Shown: positions 34,930 to 43,596 of the stretch, piece by piece | Layout of the letters: the number at the start of each line of letters is the position of its first letter | Position numbering within the stretch: position 1 is the first letter of the stretch | From: Tenuifilum sp040752515 | Lineage (GTDB): Bacteria; Bacteroidota; Bacteroidia; Bacteroidales; Tenuifilaceae | Direction of reading: 5' to 3' | DNA length: 57,847 bases | NCBI GenBank assembly: GCA_040752515.1 | Contig: JBFMGQ010000020.1 | Coordinates: 1-57,847 of the forward strand | Made by a program: the position numbers and the translations under genes | The notes under the pieces: generated by a model | The model's input: only the letters and a program-made list of their open reading frames with translations | Database searches by the model: none | What the model was told of the DNA's origin: nothing

Positions 34930-36105
34930 TCAGTTTATTGAGACCTTCTTGAAATACTCGCTGGGAGTTATGCCTGTACTCTTTTTAAAAACACGATTAA
35001 AGGTTGCTTTAGAATTAAAACCACAATCGAAAGCTAAACTAAGTAAGGTAAAGTTTTTGTTTTTAGCGTTTTTACATAGCTCTTTAAACTCCTCAATACG
35101 ATAATGGTTTATAAAGTCAAAGAAATTTTTATTCAATCGACTGTTAATTATTTCCGAAAGGTATTCAGGACTTACATCTAGCTGTTCGCTGAGCATTGCT
35201 AGATTAATTTCAGGATTTAGGTAAGGTTTCTGAATTTTCATGTATTCAATTAGCCGATGGACAAATGCTTCGTCTTTATCGGTTATGGGCTTGCTATAAT
35301 AGTCGGCTTGGTTATTCTTGAGCAAATCCAAATCAACTTTGATAAAGGGGTTAAAAAGATTGCCTTGCCTTAACCCATAGTATCCGAGTAAAACTGAAAA
35401 AATCGATATAAAAGCGAATCCCAATCCTTGTAGTAGCCCATATTTCATCAAACCAAAAAGATAATCTGCAATATATAGTATGCTGATAATTGCGTAGAAG
35501 AATAATGCCATCACTAACAGGCTTTGTAGCCATTTTAAATCAAGAGTATCGGTTTGAGAATAGAAAAAGCGAATACGATGCCGGTATCTGCTGAGCAAAA
35601 GCATACCCCATAATGTATACCCTACATTTGAAATTGCTATTAGTATTACCACTAGCGGATAAACAATACCAGTCCGAAAACTTTCAGTTGTATCATATTT
35701 AATCTTTTCATCAGCGGGCAAAAAGTATATGCTTATAGTGAATAATGAAAAAACTAATACGAATGGAATAAGATTCAATATATAAATTGGTTTAACCTGA
35801 AAATTTTGGGTTGTTAGTGCCTTTATGTATAACCAAAGCACAGGTCCTATAAGTAAAATAAAGGGGGTTGAGGCGTTTATTATCCAGGGGAAAGGATAAC
35901 CACTTTGTCTGTTATAAATTTCAGCTCCAGCCAAAAATAGTATTAATGCCGAAATGAAGAAATAAATTGAGAGGATAAAATCTGACTTTATTTTGCTCTT
36001 TTTAGTGAATATCAATAAACCTAAAAAGAAGTATAGGAATGCACTTATAAATGGAATGGTTGCCACTTTAATTCTGAATTCTTTTTTACAAATATAATTT
36101 TTCAT
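34930..36105 (-). CDS. Membrane-anchored AraC-family transcriptional regulator
   Basis: 391 residues from ATG 36105; a TTG at 36123 would add six. The N-terminal 240 or so residues contain seven hydrophobic segments (first about 15-33). The C terminus (about 290-391) is an AraC double helix-turn-helix (INLAMLSEQLDVSPEYLSEI ... LLSLAFDCGFNSKATFNRVF). This 7TM-AraC layout is common in Bacteroidota and senses an unknown envelope signal. It lies directly upstream of the five-gene envelope/redox set on the same strand and is the likely regulator of that set. Confidence 0.85.
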   Translation of the reverse strand: MKNYICKKEFRIKVATIPFISAFLYFFLGLLIFTKKSKIKSDFILSIYFFISALILFLAGAEIYNRQSGYPFPWIINASTPFILLIGPVLWLYIKALTTQNFQVKPIYILNLIPFVLVFSLFTISIYFLPADEKIKYDTTESFRTGIVYPLVVILIAISNVGYTLWGMLLLSRYRHRIRFFYSQTDTLDLKWLQSLLVMALFFYAIISILYIADYLFGLMKYGLLQGLGFAFISIFSVLLGYYGLRQGNLFNPFIKVDLDLLKNNQADYYSKPITDKDEAFVHRLIEYMKIQKPYLNPEINLAMLSEQLDVSPEYLSEIINSRLNKNFFDFINHYRIEEFKELCKNAKNKNFTLLSLAFDCGFNSKATFNRVFKKSTGITPSEYFKKVSIN

Positions 36106-36244
36106 CCGTTTGATACAAAACAATGAAGAACAAGAACAAATGCATCGCTAAATTGTTTCTCTGATAATCACCTATACAATTGGCATTTGAGGTGTTTAAG
36201 CAGTTAATATAGTTTTTAATTTAAAAATTATCACAGCAAATAAA

Positions 36245-36838
36245 ATGAAAGTAAGGTTGATTTTATACATAATGACATTTTTGTTATTATTCATGGCTAT
36301 TGAGGTGTTTTCACAAATTAGCCCCGAAAATTTTGCTCAAAAAAGTTTAAGTACCCAAAACACGGGTATGCTAATCCTTGGCGGTTGGGCTGCAGCAAAT
36401 CTAATTGTTGGAGGTTACGGGTGGTCAAAAACTACCGGTCAGGAAAAATACTTCCATCAAATGAATTTCATGTGGAATTTAGTTAACCTATCCATTGCCG
36501 GATTTGCCCTTTATAGCAACGCCCACACCAGCATCGAAACCCTATCGATTTCCGAAGTTGTTACTAAACACCTAAAAACCGAAAAAGTGCTGCTTATCAA
36601 TGCTGCGTTAGATGTTGGCTATGTAGGAACAGGTTTTTTGCTAAGGCACTACTCTACAAAATCGGATAAATTTAACTCACTGCTTAAAGGATACGGCAAT
36701 TCGCTAATACTGCAAGGAGCGTTCCTTCTGGTTTTTGACCTTTCCCTTTATGGGGTGCTACATAGCCAACGAATCGAATTTTTAGGAGTAACACCAACCT
36801 TAAATGGTTTGGCTCTAACCGCAAAATTCTCATTTTAG
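36245..36838 (+). CDS. Small membrane protein, DUF6992-like
   Basis: 197 residues. A signal peptide or first membrane segment (7-24, ending VFSQ) is followed by three to four hydrophobic helices: ILGGWAAANLIVGGYGW, FMWNLVNLSIAGFALY, LLINAALDVGYVGTGFLL, LILQGAFLLVFDLSLYGVL. The sequence resembles an uncharacterised Bacteroidota family (probably DUF6992); no enzymatic motif was recognised. It stands alone between a divergent regulator and rnr. Confidence 0.55.
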   Translation: MKVRLILYIMTFLLLFMAIEVFSQISPENFAQKSLSTQNTGMLILGGWAAANLIVGGYGWSKTTGQEKYFHQMNFMWNLVNLSIAGFALYSNAHTSIETLSISEVVTKHLKTEKVLLINAALDVGYVGTGFLLRHYSTKSDKFNSLLKGYGNSLILQGAFLLVFDLSLYGVLHSQRIEFLGVTPTLNGLALTAKFSF

Positions 36839-36983
36839 AATTTTTAACCCCGTTGTGTGTTTGTTTCAGTTGTTGCGAAATTGCGGCATTACAACTCTAT
36901 AACCTGATATGCATTCCTAAATGTATAGAATGATATATTAAAAATGCGTACATACAACGGCACTAACCTTTTTAAATTTCCAC

Positions 36984-36991
36984 TATCTTTG
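36984..36991 (+). promoter_or_regulatory. -7 box (TATCTTTG) for rnr
   Basis: A perfect TAnnTTTG octamer lies 23 bases before the rnr ATG. No good TTG element is seen upstream. Confidence 0.5.
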
Positions 36992-37014
36992 AGAGTAATT
37001 TAGGCAATATACAA

Positions 37015-39297
37015 ATGACAAAAAAGAAGAATAAAACAGCTGACGATACTAAATCAAGCCGTATCGCCAAAAAGGAGCTAAAAAAGCTGGTTACCGATCT
37101 GCTACTGGCTAATCCTACCAACATATACAACTACAAGCAAGTTTCCAATAAGATAGGGGTAAGCGACGATTATACCCGACGAATGGTCAACGAGATTCTC
37201 TACGAGCTTGCTCTCGAAGGCCTTGCCGAGGAGTTACAGCGCGGTAAATTTCGGGCGGTAATGCAAAACGCACTTGCCATTGGTATTCTGGAAATGAATC
37301 CCGATGGCTCGGCCGATGTTACCACTGAGGATAACCGCGAGATTTTTATCCCTGATTTTCGCCTGAACCATGCATTACATGGCGATAAGGTTCAAATATC
37401 GATATACCGCCAACGACGTAGGGGCTTGCTTGAGGGCGAAGTGGTACGCGTGATTGAGCGCGCTAAGCGCAATTTTGTGGGTACAATCAACTTTGTGGGT
37501 AAGAATGCCTTTGTTGTCCCCGATAACAAGCTAATGCCCTACGATATCTTTATCCCAAAGGTTGAGTTGAAGGATGTCCGCAACGGACAAAAGGTAATAG
37601 TTCAGATTACCGATTGGCCTGCACGGGAAAAGAATCCCAACGGTAAAATTTTTGAGGTACTTGGCGACCCGGGTGTTCACGAGGTTGAAATGCATGCCAT
37701 TCTGGCTGAGTACGAGCTACCATATCGCTTCCCCGAGGAACTTGACCAGCTGGCCGAAAAGATTAGCGATAGGATAACCGAAGCCGATTACCGTGAGCGG
37801 CGCGATTTCCGAAAGGCACCAACCTTTACCATCGACCCGTTTGATGCCAAGGACTTTGACGATGCCCTTTCGGTTCAAACCCTTCCTAACGGCAACATTG
37901 AGGTTGGGGTTCACATTGCCGATGTTACACACTACGTTAAGCCTAATACCCCAATCGACAACGAGGCTATAGAGCGCGGCACATCGGTTTACCTGGTGGA
38001 TAGGTGTGTGCCCATGCTGCCCGAAAGGCTATCGAACTATATCTGCTCATTACGTCCTAACGAGGAAAAGCTTTGCTTTTCGGCTGTGTTTGAGCTGAAC
38101 GAGAATGCCGAGGTGCTTAACCAGTGGTTTGGCCGTACGGTAATCCTGTCGAAGCGTCGATTCAATTACGAGGAAGCCCAACAGGTTATTGAAACCGGTA
38201 AGGGCGATATGAGTGAACAAATCCTGCTACTCCACAAGCTGGCTCAAAAACTCCGGGCGGAGCGATTCAAAAAGGGGGCCATCGCATTTGAACGCGTTGA
38301 GGTAAAGTTCGATCTTGATACCAAGGGAAAACCCCTTGGGGTTTACTTCAAGGAGAATAAGGAATCGAACCAACTCATTGAGGAGTTCATGCTGCTTGCA
38401 AACCGCAGGGTAGCTGAATTTATTGGAATGCGAAAGGATGGGCGCAAAGAGCTGCCTTTTGTTTACCGCATACACGACAAACCCAACGAGGAGAAACTGA
38501 ATGCTTTCCGTTCCTTTATCACCCGTTTTGGTTACAGCATTTCCGGTACTACCGATAAGCAGGTTAGCAAATCGTTAAACCAGCTGATGGAAAAGGTGAA
38601 GGGGCGCCCTGAGCAAAATCTCATTGAAACCCTGGCCTTACGCTCCATGGCCAAAGCGCGTTACTCTACCGATAACATTGGCCACTACGGATTGGCCTTT
38701 AGGTATTACACCCACTTCACATCGCCAATACGCCGCTATCCCGATATGATGGTGCATCGCCTGTTGGCACACTACCTAAACAATGGTAAGCCAAAGGATA
38801 GGGAGCAAATCGAAATGCTTTGTAAGCACTCCACCAACATGGAGATTAAAGCAACTGAGGCTGAAAGGGCTTCAATTAAGTACAAGCAGGTGGAGTTCAT
38901 GCAGGATAAGCTGGGCGAAACCTTTACGGGTGTTATATCGGGCGTAACCAACTTTGGGATATTCGTTGAGCTAACCGATTCTCAGTGCGAGGGATTAGTT
39001 TCCATTCGCGATTTAGACGACGATTACTACCGTTTCGATGAGGAGGAGTACGCCCTGGTTGGTCAACGTACAGGCCGCAAGTTCACCTTAGGCGATGAGG
39101 TGGAGGTGGAGGTATGGCGCACTAACCTTGCCAAAAAACAGCTCGATTTTAAGCTGGTGGGCATGAAGGGTAGAAGCAGTAAGTCTCTGGCATCGGGCAA
39201 AAGTCAAAAGCCAAACAAACCACAAAAAAGTAAAGTAAAATCGAGCCGAAAAGGGCAACAGAAAAGTAAAAGTAAAGAGAAACGTCGTAAACGCTAA
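37015..39297 (+). CDS. rnr: Ribonuclease R
   Basis: 760 residues. A winged-helix N terminus (about 20-80) and cold-shock OB domains (about 80-220) precede the RNB nuclease core. Its four metal aspartates lie in IDPFDAKDFDDA (D274, D280, D282, D283). An S1 domain follows (about 634-715) and then a Lys/Ser/Gln-rich basic tail (716-760). RNase R is a processive 3'-5' exoribonuclease that clears structured RNA. It is followed after 13 bases by a thioredoxin-like lipoprotein gene, probably co-transcribed. Confidence 0.95.
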   Translation: MTKKKNKTADDTKSSRIAKKELKKLVTDLLLANPTNIYNYKQVSNKIGVSDDYTRRMVNEILYELALEGLAEELQRGKFRAVMQNALAIGILEMNPDGSADVTTEDNREIFIPDFRLNHALHGDKVQISIYRQRRRGLLEGEVVRVIERAKRNFVGTINFVGKNAFVVPDNKLMPYDIFIPKVELKDVRNGQKVIVQITDWPAREKNPNGKIFEVLGDPGVHEVEMHAILAEYELPYRFPEELDQLAEKISDRITEADYRERRDFRKAPTFTIDPFDAKDFDDALSVQTLPNGNIEVGVHIADVTHYVKPNTPIDNEAIERGTSVYLVDRCVPMLPERLSNYICSLRPNEEKLCFSAVFELNENAEVLNQWFGRTVILSKRRFNYEEAQQVIETGKGDMSEQILLLHKLAQKLRAERFKKGAIAFERVEVKFDLDTKGKPLGVYFKENKESNQLIEEFMLLANRRVAEFIGMRKDGRKELPFVYRIHDKPNEEKLNAFRSFITRFGYSISGTTDKQVSKSLNQLMEKVKGRPEQNLIETLALRSMAKARYSTDNIGHYGLAFRYYTHFTSPIRRYPDMMVHRLLAHYLNNGKPKDREQIEMLCKHSTNMEIKATEAERASIKYKQVEFMQDKLGETFTGVISGVTNFGIFVELTDSQCEGLVSIRDLDDDYYRFDEEEYALVGQRTGRKFTLGDEVEVEVWRTNLAKKQLDFKLVGMKGRSSKSLASGKSQKPNKPQKSKVKSSRKGQQKSKSKEKRRKR

Positions 39298-39310
39298 AAC
39301 ATCAAAATAG

Positions 39311-40537
39311 ATGAAACGATTTATCGTTATTGCACTGGCTTGGGCAGCATTTGCCTGCTCAACCAAAAATGAGTTAACATCCGGTTCATGGCTTGGAGTA
39401 ATCCAAATGGACTCAATTCCTGGCAGGCTGGATGTTCCCTTTAACTTTGAGGTTAAGGTTGATAATGACAAGGTTCAACTTACCGTTCGTAATGCCGATG
39501 AACTTATTGAAATAACCGAGGTTGAACGCATTGGCGATTCGATTTACGCCAAGTTCCCAACCTTTACCAGTGAGCTGGTAATGGCCGTAAACGACTCGCT
39601 GAGCGGCTACTACTATCCAAAAGGTGTTAAGGATGGCCGCAGGTATAAGTTTTACGGAATTAAAGGGGAAACTGACCGTTTCCCATGGTTTACCGAACAA
39701 CCTAAGTTCGATATTACCGGACGATGGTGGTTTATTGAGAATCCGGGTACGCCTGACTCAACAGTAATGGTTGCTGAACTCAAACAGGATGGTTCAAGGG
39801 TTACCGGAACCATACTCAGCACTACCGGCGATTACCGCTACCTTGAGGGTAAGGTTGCAGGGAACATGTTCTACTTCTCAAAGTGCGATGGCGCTCAATC
39901 CATTATAGTAAGAGGCGAAATTACCGATTCTGCCACCATGGCAAACGGTCTCATATCGGGTAGCCCACGCTGGGTTTCGGCCTGGCGCGCCTTACGCGAC
40001 GATAAAGCCCAACTCCCCGAAGCCCAAAGCCTGGTTTGGGTGCGCAAGGGTTACACAACCTTTGAGTTTGCTGGAACCGACCTAAACGGCAATCGTGTAA
40101 CCTCCAACGATGAACGCTTCAAGGGCAAAGTGTTAGCAGTTCTTGCCGGTGGCAGCTGGTGCCCAAACTGCCTTGACGAAGGCCGTTTCTACAAAACCAT
40201 GTACGAAAAGTACCGCGATAAGGGCTTTGAGGTGGTTTCGCTCTGCTTTGAGGATAAAACCTTTGAGGCTGCCCAGCCCAAGATTAAACGTTTTGCCCAA
40301 AGTATTGGAGCCAGCTACACCTTCCTGTACGTTGCCCCCCGTGGACGCGAACAGCGCGACTCGGTACTCTATGCCCTTGAGGGGCAAATGGCCTACCCCA
40401 CAAGCATGATATTGGACCGCAACGGCAAAATATGCAGGGTTGAAACCGGATTCTCAGGCCCCGGTACCGGTGAGCATTACCAGAAATTTGCCCACGAAAC
40501 CGAGGAACTCATAGTTAAACTACTTGAAGAAAAATAG
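39311..40537 (+). CDS. TlpA-like thioredoxin lipoprotein with N-terminal beta domain
   Basis: 408 residues. Lipobox FACST near residue 16. Residues about 20-235 are beta-rich and unassigned. The C-terminal region (about 245-408) is a TlpA/ResA-type thioredoxin fold with active site W283-C284-P-N-C287 and the cis-proline segment AYPTSMIL. It is expected to be a periplasmic disulphide reductase or isomerase. The N-terminal domain is of the kind found in Bacteroidota TlpA proteins that bind unknown partners. Confidence 0.8.
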   Translation: MKRFIVIALAWAAFACSTKNELTSGSWLGVIQMDSIPGRLDVPFNFEVKVDNDKVQLTVRNADELIEITEVERIGDSIYAKFPTFTSELVMAVNDSLSGYYYPKGVKDGRRYKFYGIKGETDRFPWFTEQPKFDITGRWWFIENPGTPDSTVMVAELKQDGSRVTGTILSTTGDYRYLEGKVAGNMFYFSKCDGAQSIIVRGEITDSATMANGLISGSPRWVSAWRALRDDKAQLPEAQSLVWVRKGYTTFEFAGTDLNGNRVTSNDERFKGKVLAVLAGGSWCPNCLDEGRFYKTMYEKYRDKGFEVVSLCFEDKTFEAAQPKIKRFAQSIGASYTFLYVAPRGREQRDSVLYALEGQMAYPTSMILDRNGKICRVETGFSGPGTGEHYQKFAHETEELIVKLLEEK

Positions 40538-40599
40538 GTATGAACTGAAAAGGTGGTGGGTAAAACTCCATACAACTGACCCATTTTAAACACTGGAAT

Positions 40600-41235
40600 A
40601 TGAATGATTTACTTGCATTTGGTTTACTAGGATTTACCTCATTTTTTACGTTGATTAATCCATTGGGCGCCATGCCCATATTTATGACAATGACTGCAGA
40701 GCTGAATCCTGCCGAGAGAATAAAAACTGCCCGAAAAGCTTCAATTGTAGCTTTTCTTACAATACTCTTTTTTGCATTTACAGGCCAATTACTCTTCAGG
40801 TTTTTTGGAATTTCAGTAAATAGTTTACGGGTTGTTGGTGGAGTAATATTTTTTATGATGGGAATGGACATGCTCCAGGCACGATTAACCCGAGTAAAGA
40901 TAGCCGAAAACGAGGTGAAAAAGTACGTAAACGATATTTCAATTACACCGCTGGCCATTCCCATGATATGCGGCCCTGGAGCAATCACTAATGCTATTAT
41001 TCTTATGCAAGATGCTACAACAATTGATAAGAAGATGGTATTGGTTTTTAGCATTTTTCTGGTGATGCTTTTAACCTTTTTAATACTCTATAGTTCCTCA
41101 AAGATTATAAAAGCGTTGGGCGAAACAGGGAATAATGTTCTAATGAGGCTTATGGGTTTAATTGTAATGGTTATTGCTGTTGAATTCTTTTTTGCTGGCA
41201 TCAAACCAGTACTTATCGAAATATTTGGAAAATAA
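40600..41235 (+). CDS. MarC-family integral membrane protein
   Basis: 211 residues with six membrane segments. The MarC family (UPF0056) is recognisable by TLINPLGAMPIFMTMTA (16-32), GGVIFFMMGMDMLQAR (86-101) and the ITPLAIPMICGPGAIT block (near 118-133). Despite its name the family has no established transport substrate. This is the last core-like gene before the accessory island starting at 41236. Confidence 0.88.
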   Translation: MNDLLAFGLLGFTSFFTLINPLGAMPIFMTMTAELNPAERIKTARKASIVAFLTILFFAFTGQLLFRFFGISVNSLRVVGGVIFFMMGMDMLQARLTRVKIAENEVKKYVNDISITPLAIPMICGPGAITNAIILMQDATTIDKKMVLVFSIFLVMLLTFLILYSSSKIIKALGETGNNVLMRLMGLIVMVIAVEFFFAGIKPVLIEIFGK

Positions 41236-41237
41236 AG

Positions 41238-41437
41238 GCTTACAACTAATTTATTGCCAAGCAACAAATAGAACTCCTAGTTTGAACATGTCTTGAGAAT
41301 CAAGTGAACGGTCGACGTTTGAGCCAGATTGGGAATTGCCTCCAGCGTCGGTATCAGCCGTGTTGCAGATGCTAAGTTAGGAATAAGAAGCCGCATCAGC
41401 AAATCAGCCCAATTTGGGTTAACCGTGTGTTGTGTGC
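41238..41437 (-). repeat. attC-like element (weak) after the DUF4468-like gene
   Basis: The stretch is bounded by GCTTACAAC (41238-41246) and GTTGTGTGC (41429-41437), which are imperfect inverse copies resembling integron attC core ends (RYYYAAC / GTTRRRY with mismatches). Internal arms (AGATTGGG against CCCAATTT) pair weakly. It begins 15 bases beyond the stop of the minus-strand gene at 41453, as an attC site should. Shorter and weaker pairing than in the element at 42118 makes this the less certain of the two. Confidence 0.35.
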
Positions 41438-41452
41438 AGTTTTTTTTCAATT

Positions 41453-41986
41453 TTACCAATTATCGTCAAGTTGTTGTTCGGAGATTGTAAATTTTTCAGT
41501 AAAACATTTGTCAAGGAAATCTAAACCTTGAATTATTGTATTGTTAGCAGAAAATTCTGTGCCTCTTTTTCTTGTTACAGTGCCATTTACATCGTAAACA
41601 ATATATGGAGATGTGGATATAAATTCCATGTCTGATATTATTACACGGTATTTGTTGTTTTTAACTTGAATTGTCAAATTACCATTCATTGGATGATTTA
41701 ATGCAATCCATGTTGTACCCCACCTACCACCATATTTTTTATAGTCTACAGTCAAGTTTTCAATTCGGCCTGTGAAAACATTACCATTGAATTGAATATT
41801 TCTAAGACAAGAAACTGTTGGTAAGTATGAATTTAACTTTTTAATTATTACAGAATCACTCATGTTATTTAGTTCAAAAACTTTTCTGTACTGAACACTC
41901 TGATTTTCTAAATAAAAATTGCTTATCTGTTGTTCATCTTGCAATACAATAGCAAACAGCAACATAGTAAAAGTTAAAAGTTTCAT
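41453..41986 (-). CDS. DUF4468-like secreted protein
   Basis: 177 residues. A signal peptide covers about 1-16. The mature part contains the pattern of DUF4468 (a TBP-like fold domain frequent in Bacteroidota): YRKVFELNNMSDSVIIKKLN near residue 32, then a strand with a conserved Gly (NGNVFTGRIENL) and NGNLTIQVKNNKYRVIISDM. Function unknown. It is a single gene followed by an attC-like element and preceded by another, so it looks like one cassette. Its base composition is more AT-rich than marC. Confidence 0.55.
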   Translation of the reverse strand: MKLLTFTMLLFAIVLQDEQQISNFYLENQSVQYRKVFELNNMSDSVIIKKLNSYLPTVSCLRNIQFNGNVFTGRIENLTVDYKKYGGRWGTTWIALNHPMNGNLTIQVKNNKYRVIISDMEFISTSPYIVYDVNGTVTRKRGTEFSANNTIIQGLDFLDKCFTEKFTISEQQLDDNW

Positions 41987-42117
41987 GGTTTCTTTAGTTT
42001 AAATTATTACTAAATTTAATTTATAACGATAAGATTCTTCTAATATAATTATTTATTTGGTTTTCTTATTTTTTTCTAGATCTGATAAATATATGAAACG
42101 ATTTCGAGAGTGAAATT

Positions 42118-42259
42118 GCACACAACGTTTTGGCGCTTGGCGCAGTGGCGGATTTCGGAGCACAAAACTGTCAATACACCACAAAAGTTGATGCGATATA
42201 GAATGCTCAATTAAACACTTAACCCGCCATTGAGCCAAACGCCTGTTAGCGAGTCGTGC
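42118..42259 (-). repeat. attC-like integron recombination site after the cyclase gene
   Basis: On the plus strand it opens with GCACACAACG and closes with GTTAGCGAGTCGTGC. The arms GGCGCTTGGCGCAGTGGCGG (42132-42151) and its counterpart near 42223-42242 pair at 17 of 20 positions. Read along the genes (minus strand) it starts four bases after the stop of the cyclase gene and has the layout of a long imperfect palindrome ending GTTGTGTGC. This is the shape and position of an integron attC site. No integrase gene is in the window, so activity is not shown. Confidence 0.55.
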
Positions 42260-42263
42260 TTTT

Positions 42264-42965
42264 TTATAACGGCCAATAATAACTTGATTCATAAACGTCA
42301 ATTTGCTTATTGCTTTTTAATGTAATTTTTTTCAATGTCCACATATTGCCAGTCTTGTTGATAGAGTCCTTAAATTTTGTCTTGTCAAGCATATTGTCAT
42401 AAACATTCGGACTAATAATTATTGAGTCACTAGCTTCTTGAGTGAGATGGGAGGCATAATTACAAGCCTTTCCAATCCAAATAAGGTCATTATTGTTAAT
42501 GTCACGACCTTTACCAACTTTTGTAATTAGTGTTTTACCTACGTCTATTCCACAACCTATTCTCAAAGGTGTTGTTAGGTTAGGATTCAAAATTTTTGAA
42601 ATTGCCCACCTAATATTCATTGCTGCCTTTGTAGCGTTTGTTCTTTTTTGGTCTCCTGCGAAAACACCCATAATTCTATCCCCATCGAATGCTCTCACTT
42701 TACCTTCATTGTTTTCAATGATTCTTAAACAAATGTCATGGAAACTCTGATATATTTTTGCTGCATTTGTAAAACCATACGTGTCATGCAGTTCACTTGA
42801 CTTTCTAATGTCAACGAACAGGAACGCAAACTCGGAAACAAGCCCTTTGTTTCCAAAAGTAAGTTTAGAATAGTCTGTGCCAGGAACTATTGTTGTTTCT
42901 TCCACTTCATATTTTTCTATGAAATATGCTGAAACCTTATTTTTTAAATCGTCTAAAAGTGCCAT
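42264..42965 (-). CDS. Class III nucleotide cyclase, PycC-like (Pycsar system)
   Basis: 233 residues. It is a compact class III adenylate/guanylate-cyclase catalytic domain without transmembrane or sensor parts. The first metal aspartate is D52 in FLFVDIRKSSELH and the second D96 in FDGDRIMGVFAGD; IGCGIDVGK and ACNYASHLTQEA follow in the usual order. Small stand-alone cyclases of this kind paired with a membrane effector are the uridylate/cytidylate cyclases (PycC) of the Pycsar anti-phage system, which make cUMP or cCMP on infection. The base specificity cannot be read by eye. The gene overlaps the effector gene by 13 bases, so translation is coupled. An ordinary cAMP-type cyclase is the alternative, but the partner gene argues against it. 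Confidence 0.75.
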   Translation of the reverse strand: MALLDDLKNKVSAYFIEKYEVEETTIVPGTDYSKLTFGNKGLVSEFAFLFVDIRKSSELHDTYGFTNAAKIYQSFHDICLRIIENNEGKVRAFDGDRIMGVFAGDQKRTNATKAAMNIRWAISKILNPNLTTPLRIGCGIDVGKTLITKVGKGRDINNNDLIWIGKACNYASHLTQEASDSIIISPNVYDNMLDKTKFKDSINKTGNMWTLKKITLKSNKQIDVYESSYYWPL

Positions 42966-43465
42966 ACTACTTTTATGATTGATGTTAATCCTAAAAGTCC
43001 CGAACCAAAAGCAGTCAGGTAACTAGCGAACTTAAAAAAAACAAACTTTGATTGTGCAATTCTCGCATTAACCAAAATCTGGTTTATTAAATCTGTATCA
43101 AACTTTGAAGGTGCGAAGCTTGTGTCAACTTTTTTATATTCGTCAATGAATGTCTGGCTGTCAAGGTGAGTAAGGTGACCAAAGAAATATAAGTTTGGGT
43201 TCTGAATTGCCTTTTTGTTATGAAAAATATATTGTGTTACAGGAAATTGTGAAATGATACTTAAGAAAACGGAAATACCGAAACAAATAATACCGATTAG
43301 AATTGTCGGCTTGTAAATGAAATTTTGAATGTTGCTGTAACTTGATAAAATTCCAACTACAAGTCCAGCATTTAGAACAACAAGTCCACCGTGCTTTGCT
43401 TCAGCGAATTTTAGCCAATCGTTGATGTTTGCAAAAATATATTTCAGTTCTGTTTTTGCTTCCAT
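42953..43465 (-). CDS. Pycsar effector with transmembrane segments (PycTM-like, DUF5706)
   Basis: 170 residues. The N-terminal motif W17...F20-A-E-A-K24 followed by a hydrophobic helix (27-45) matches the start of the DUF5706 Pycsar effectors. A second membrane helix lies at 53-74 and a third at about 146-168, separated by a cytoplasmic loop (75-140) containing the invariant-looking FFGHL segment (94-98). In Pycsar, binding of the cyclic pyrimidine mononucleotide makes the effector damage the inner membrane and stop phage growth. The gene precedes the cyclase on one transcript. Confidence 0.75.
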   Translation of the reverse strand: MEAKTELKYIFANINDWLKFAEAKHGGLVVLNAGLVVGILSSYSNIQNFIYKPTILIGIICFGISVFLSIISQFPVTQYIFHNKKAIQNPNLYFFGHLTHLDSQTFIDEYKKVDTSFAPSKFDTDLINQILVNARIAQSKFVFFKFASYLTAFGSGLLGLTSIIKVVWHF

Positions 43466-43520
43466 TGTCTTTTGTTTTTGGTTAGTCGGTTGATGTTTTC
43501 ACGGACTTCAAAGCATGACC

Positions 43521-43596
43521 GCTAACTCGTTTATTTGTATGATAAAATCATACAATACTTCCCTAATTGGGTGAATATGTATGACTTAAATCATAC
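43521..43596 (-). promoter_or_regulatory. Paired GTATGA...TCATAC dyads and cassette edge upstream of the Pycsar pair
   Basis: A perfect 21-base palindrome (TTGTATGAT-AAA-ATCATACAA) occupies 43535-43555. A second dyad, GTATGA-N6-TCATAC, is at 43579-43596. The repeated GTATGA/TCATAC halves look like two copies of one operator. GCTAAC at 43521-43526 (GTTAGC on the gene strand) resembles the attC core that would close the preceding cassette. Confidence 0.45.

Noticed and set aside
41277..41459. 60-codon frame on the minus strand inside the attC-like stretch
   Set aside because: Overlaps the palindromic element and the end of the DUF4468-like gene, with no supporting features.
42264..43465. Cyclase plus membrane protein as CBASS
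   Set aside because: The cyclase is class III (adenylate-cyclase fold), not a CD-NTase, and no CBASS accessory gene is present; Pycsar fits better.
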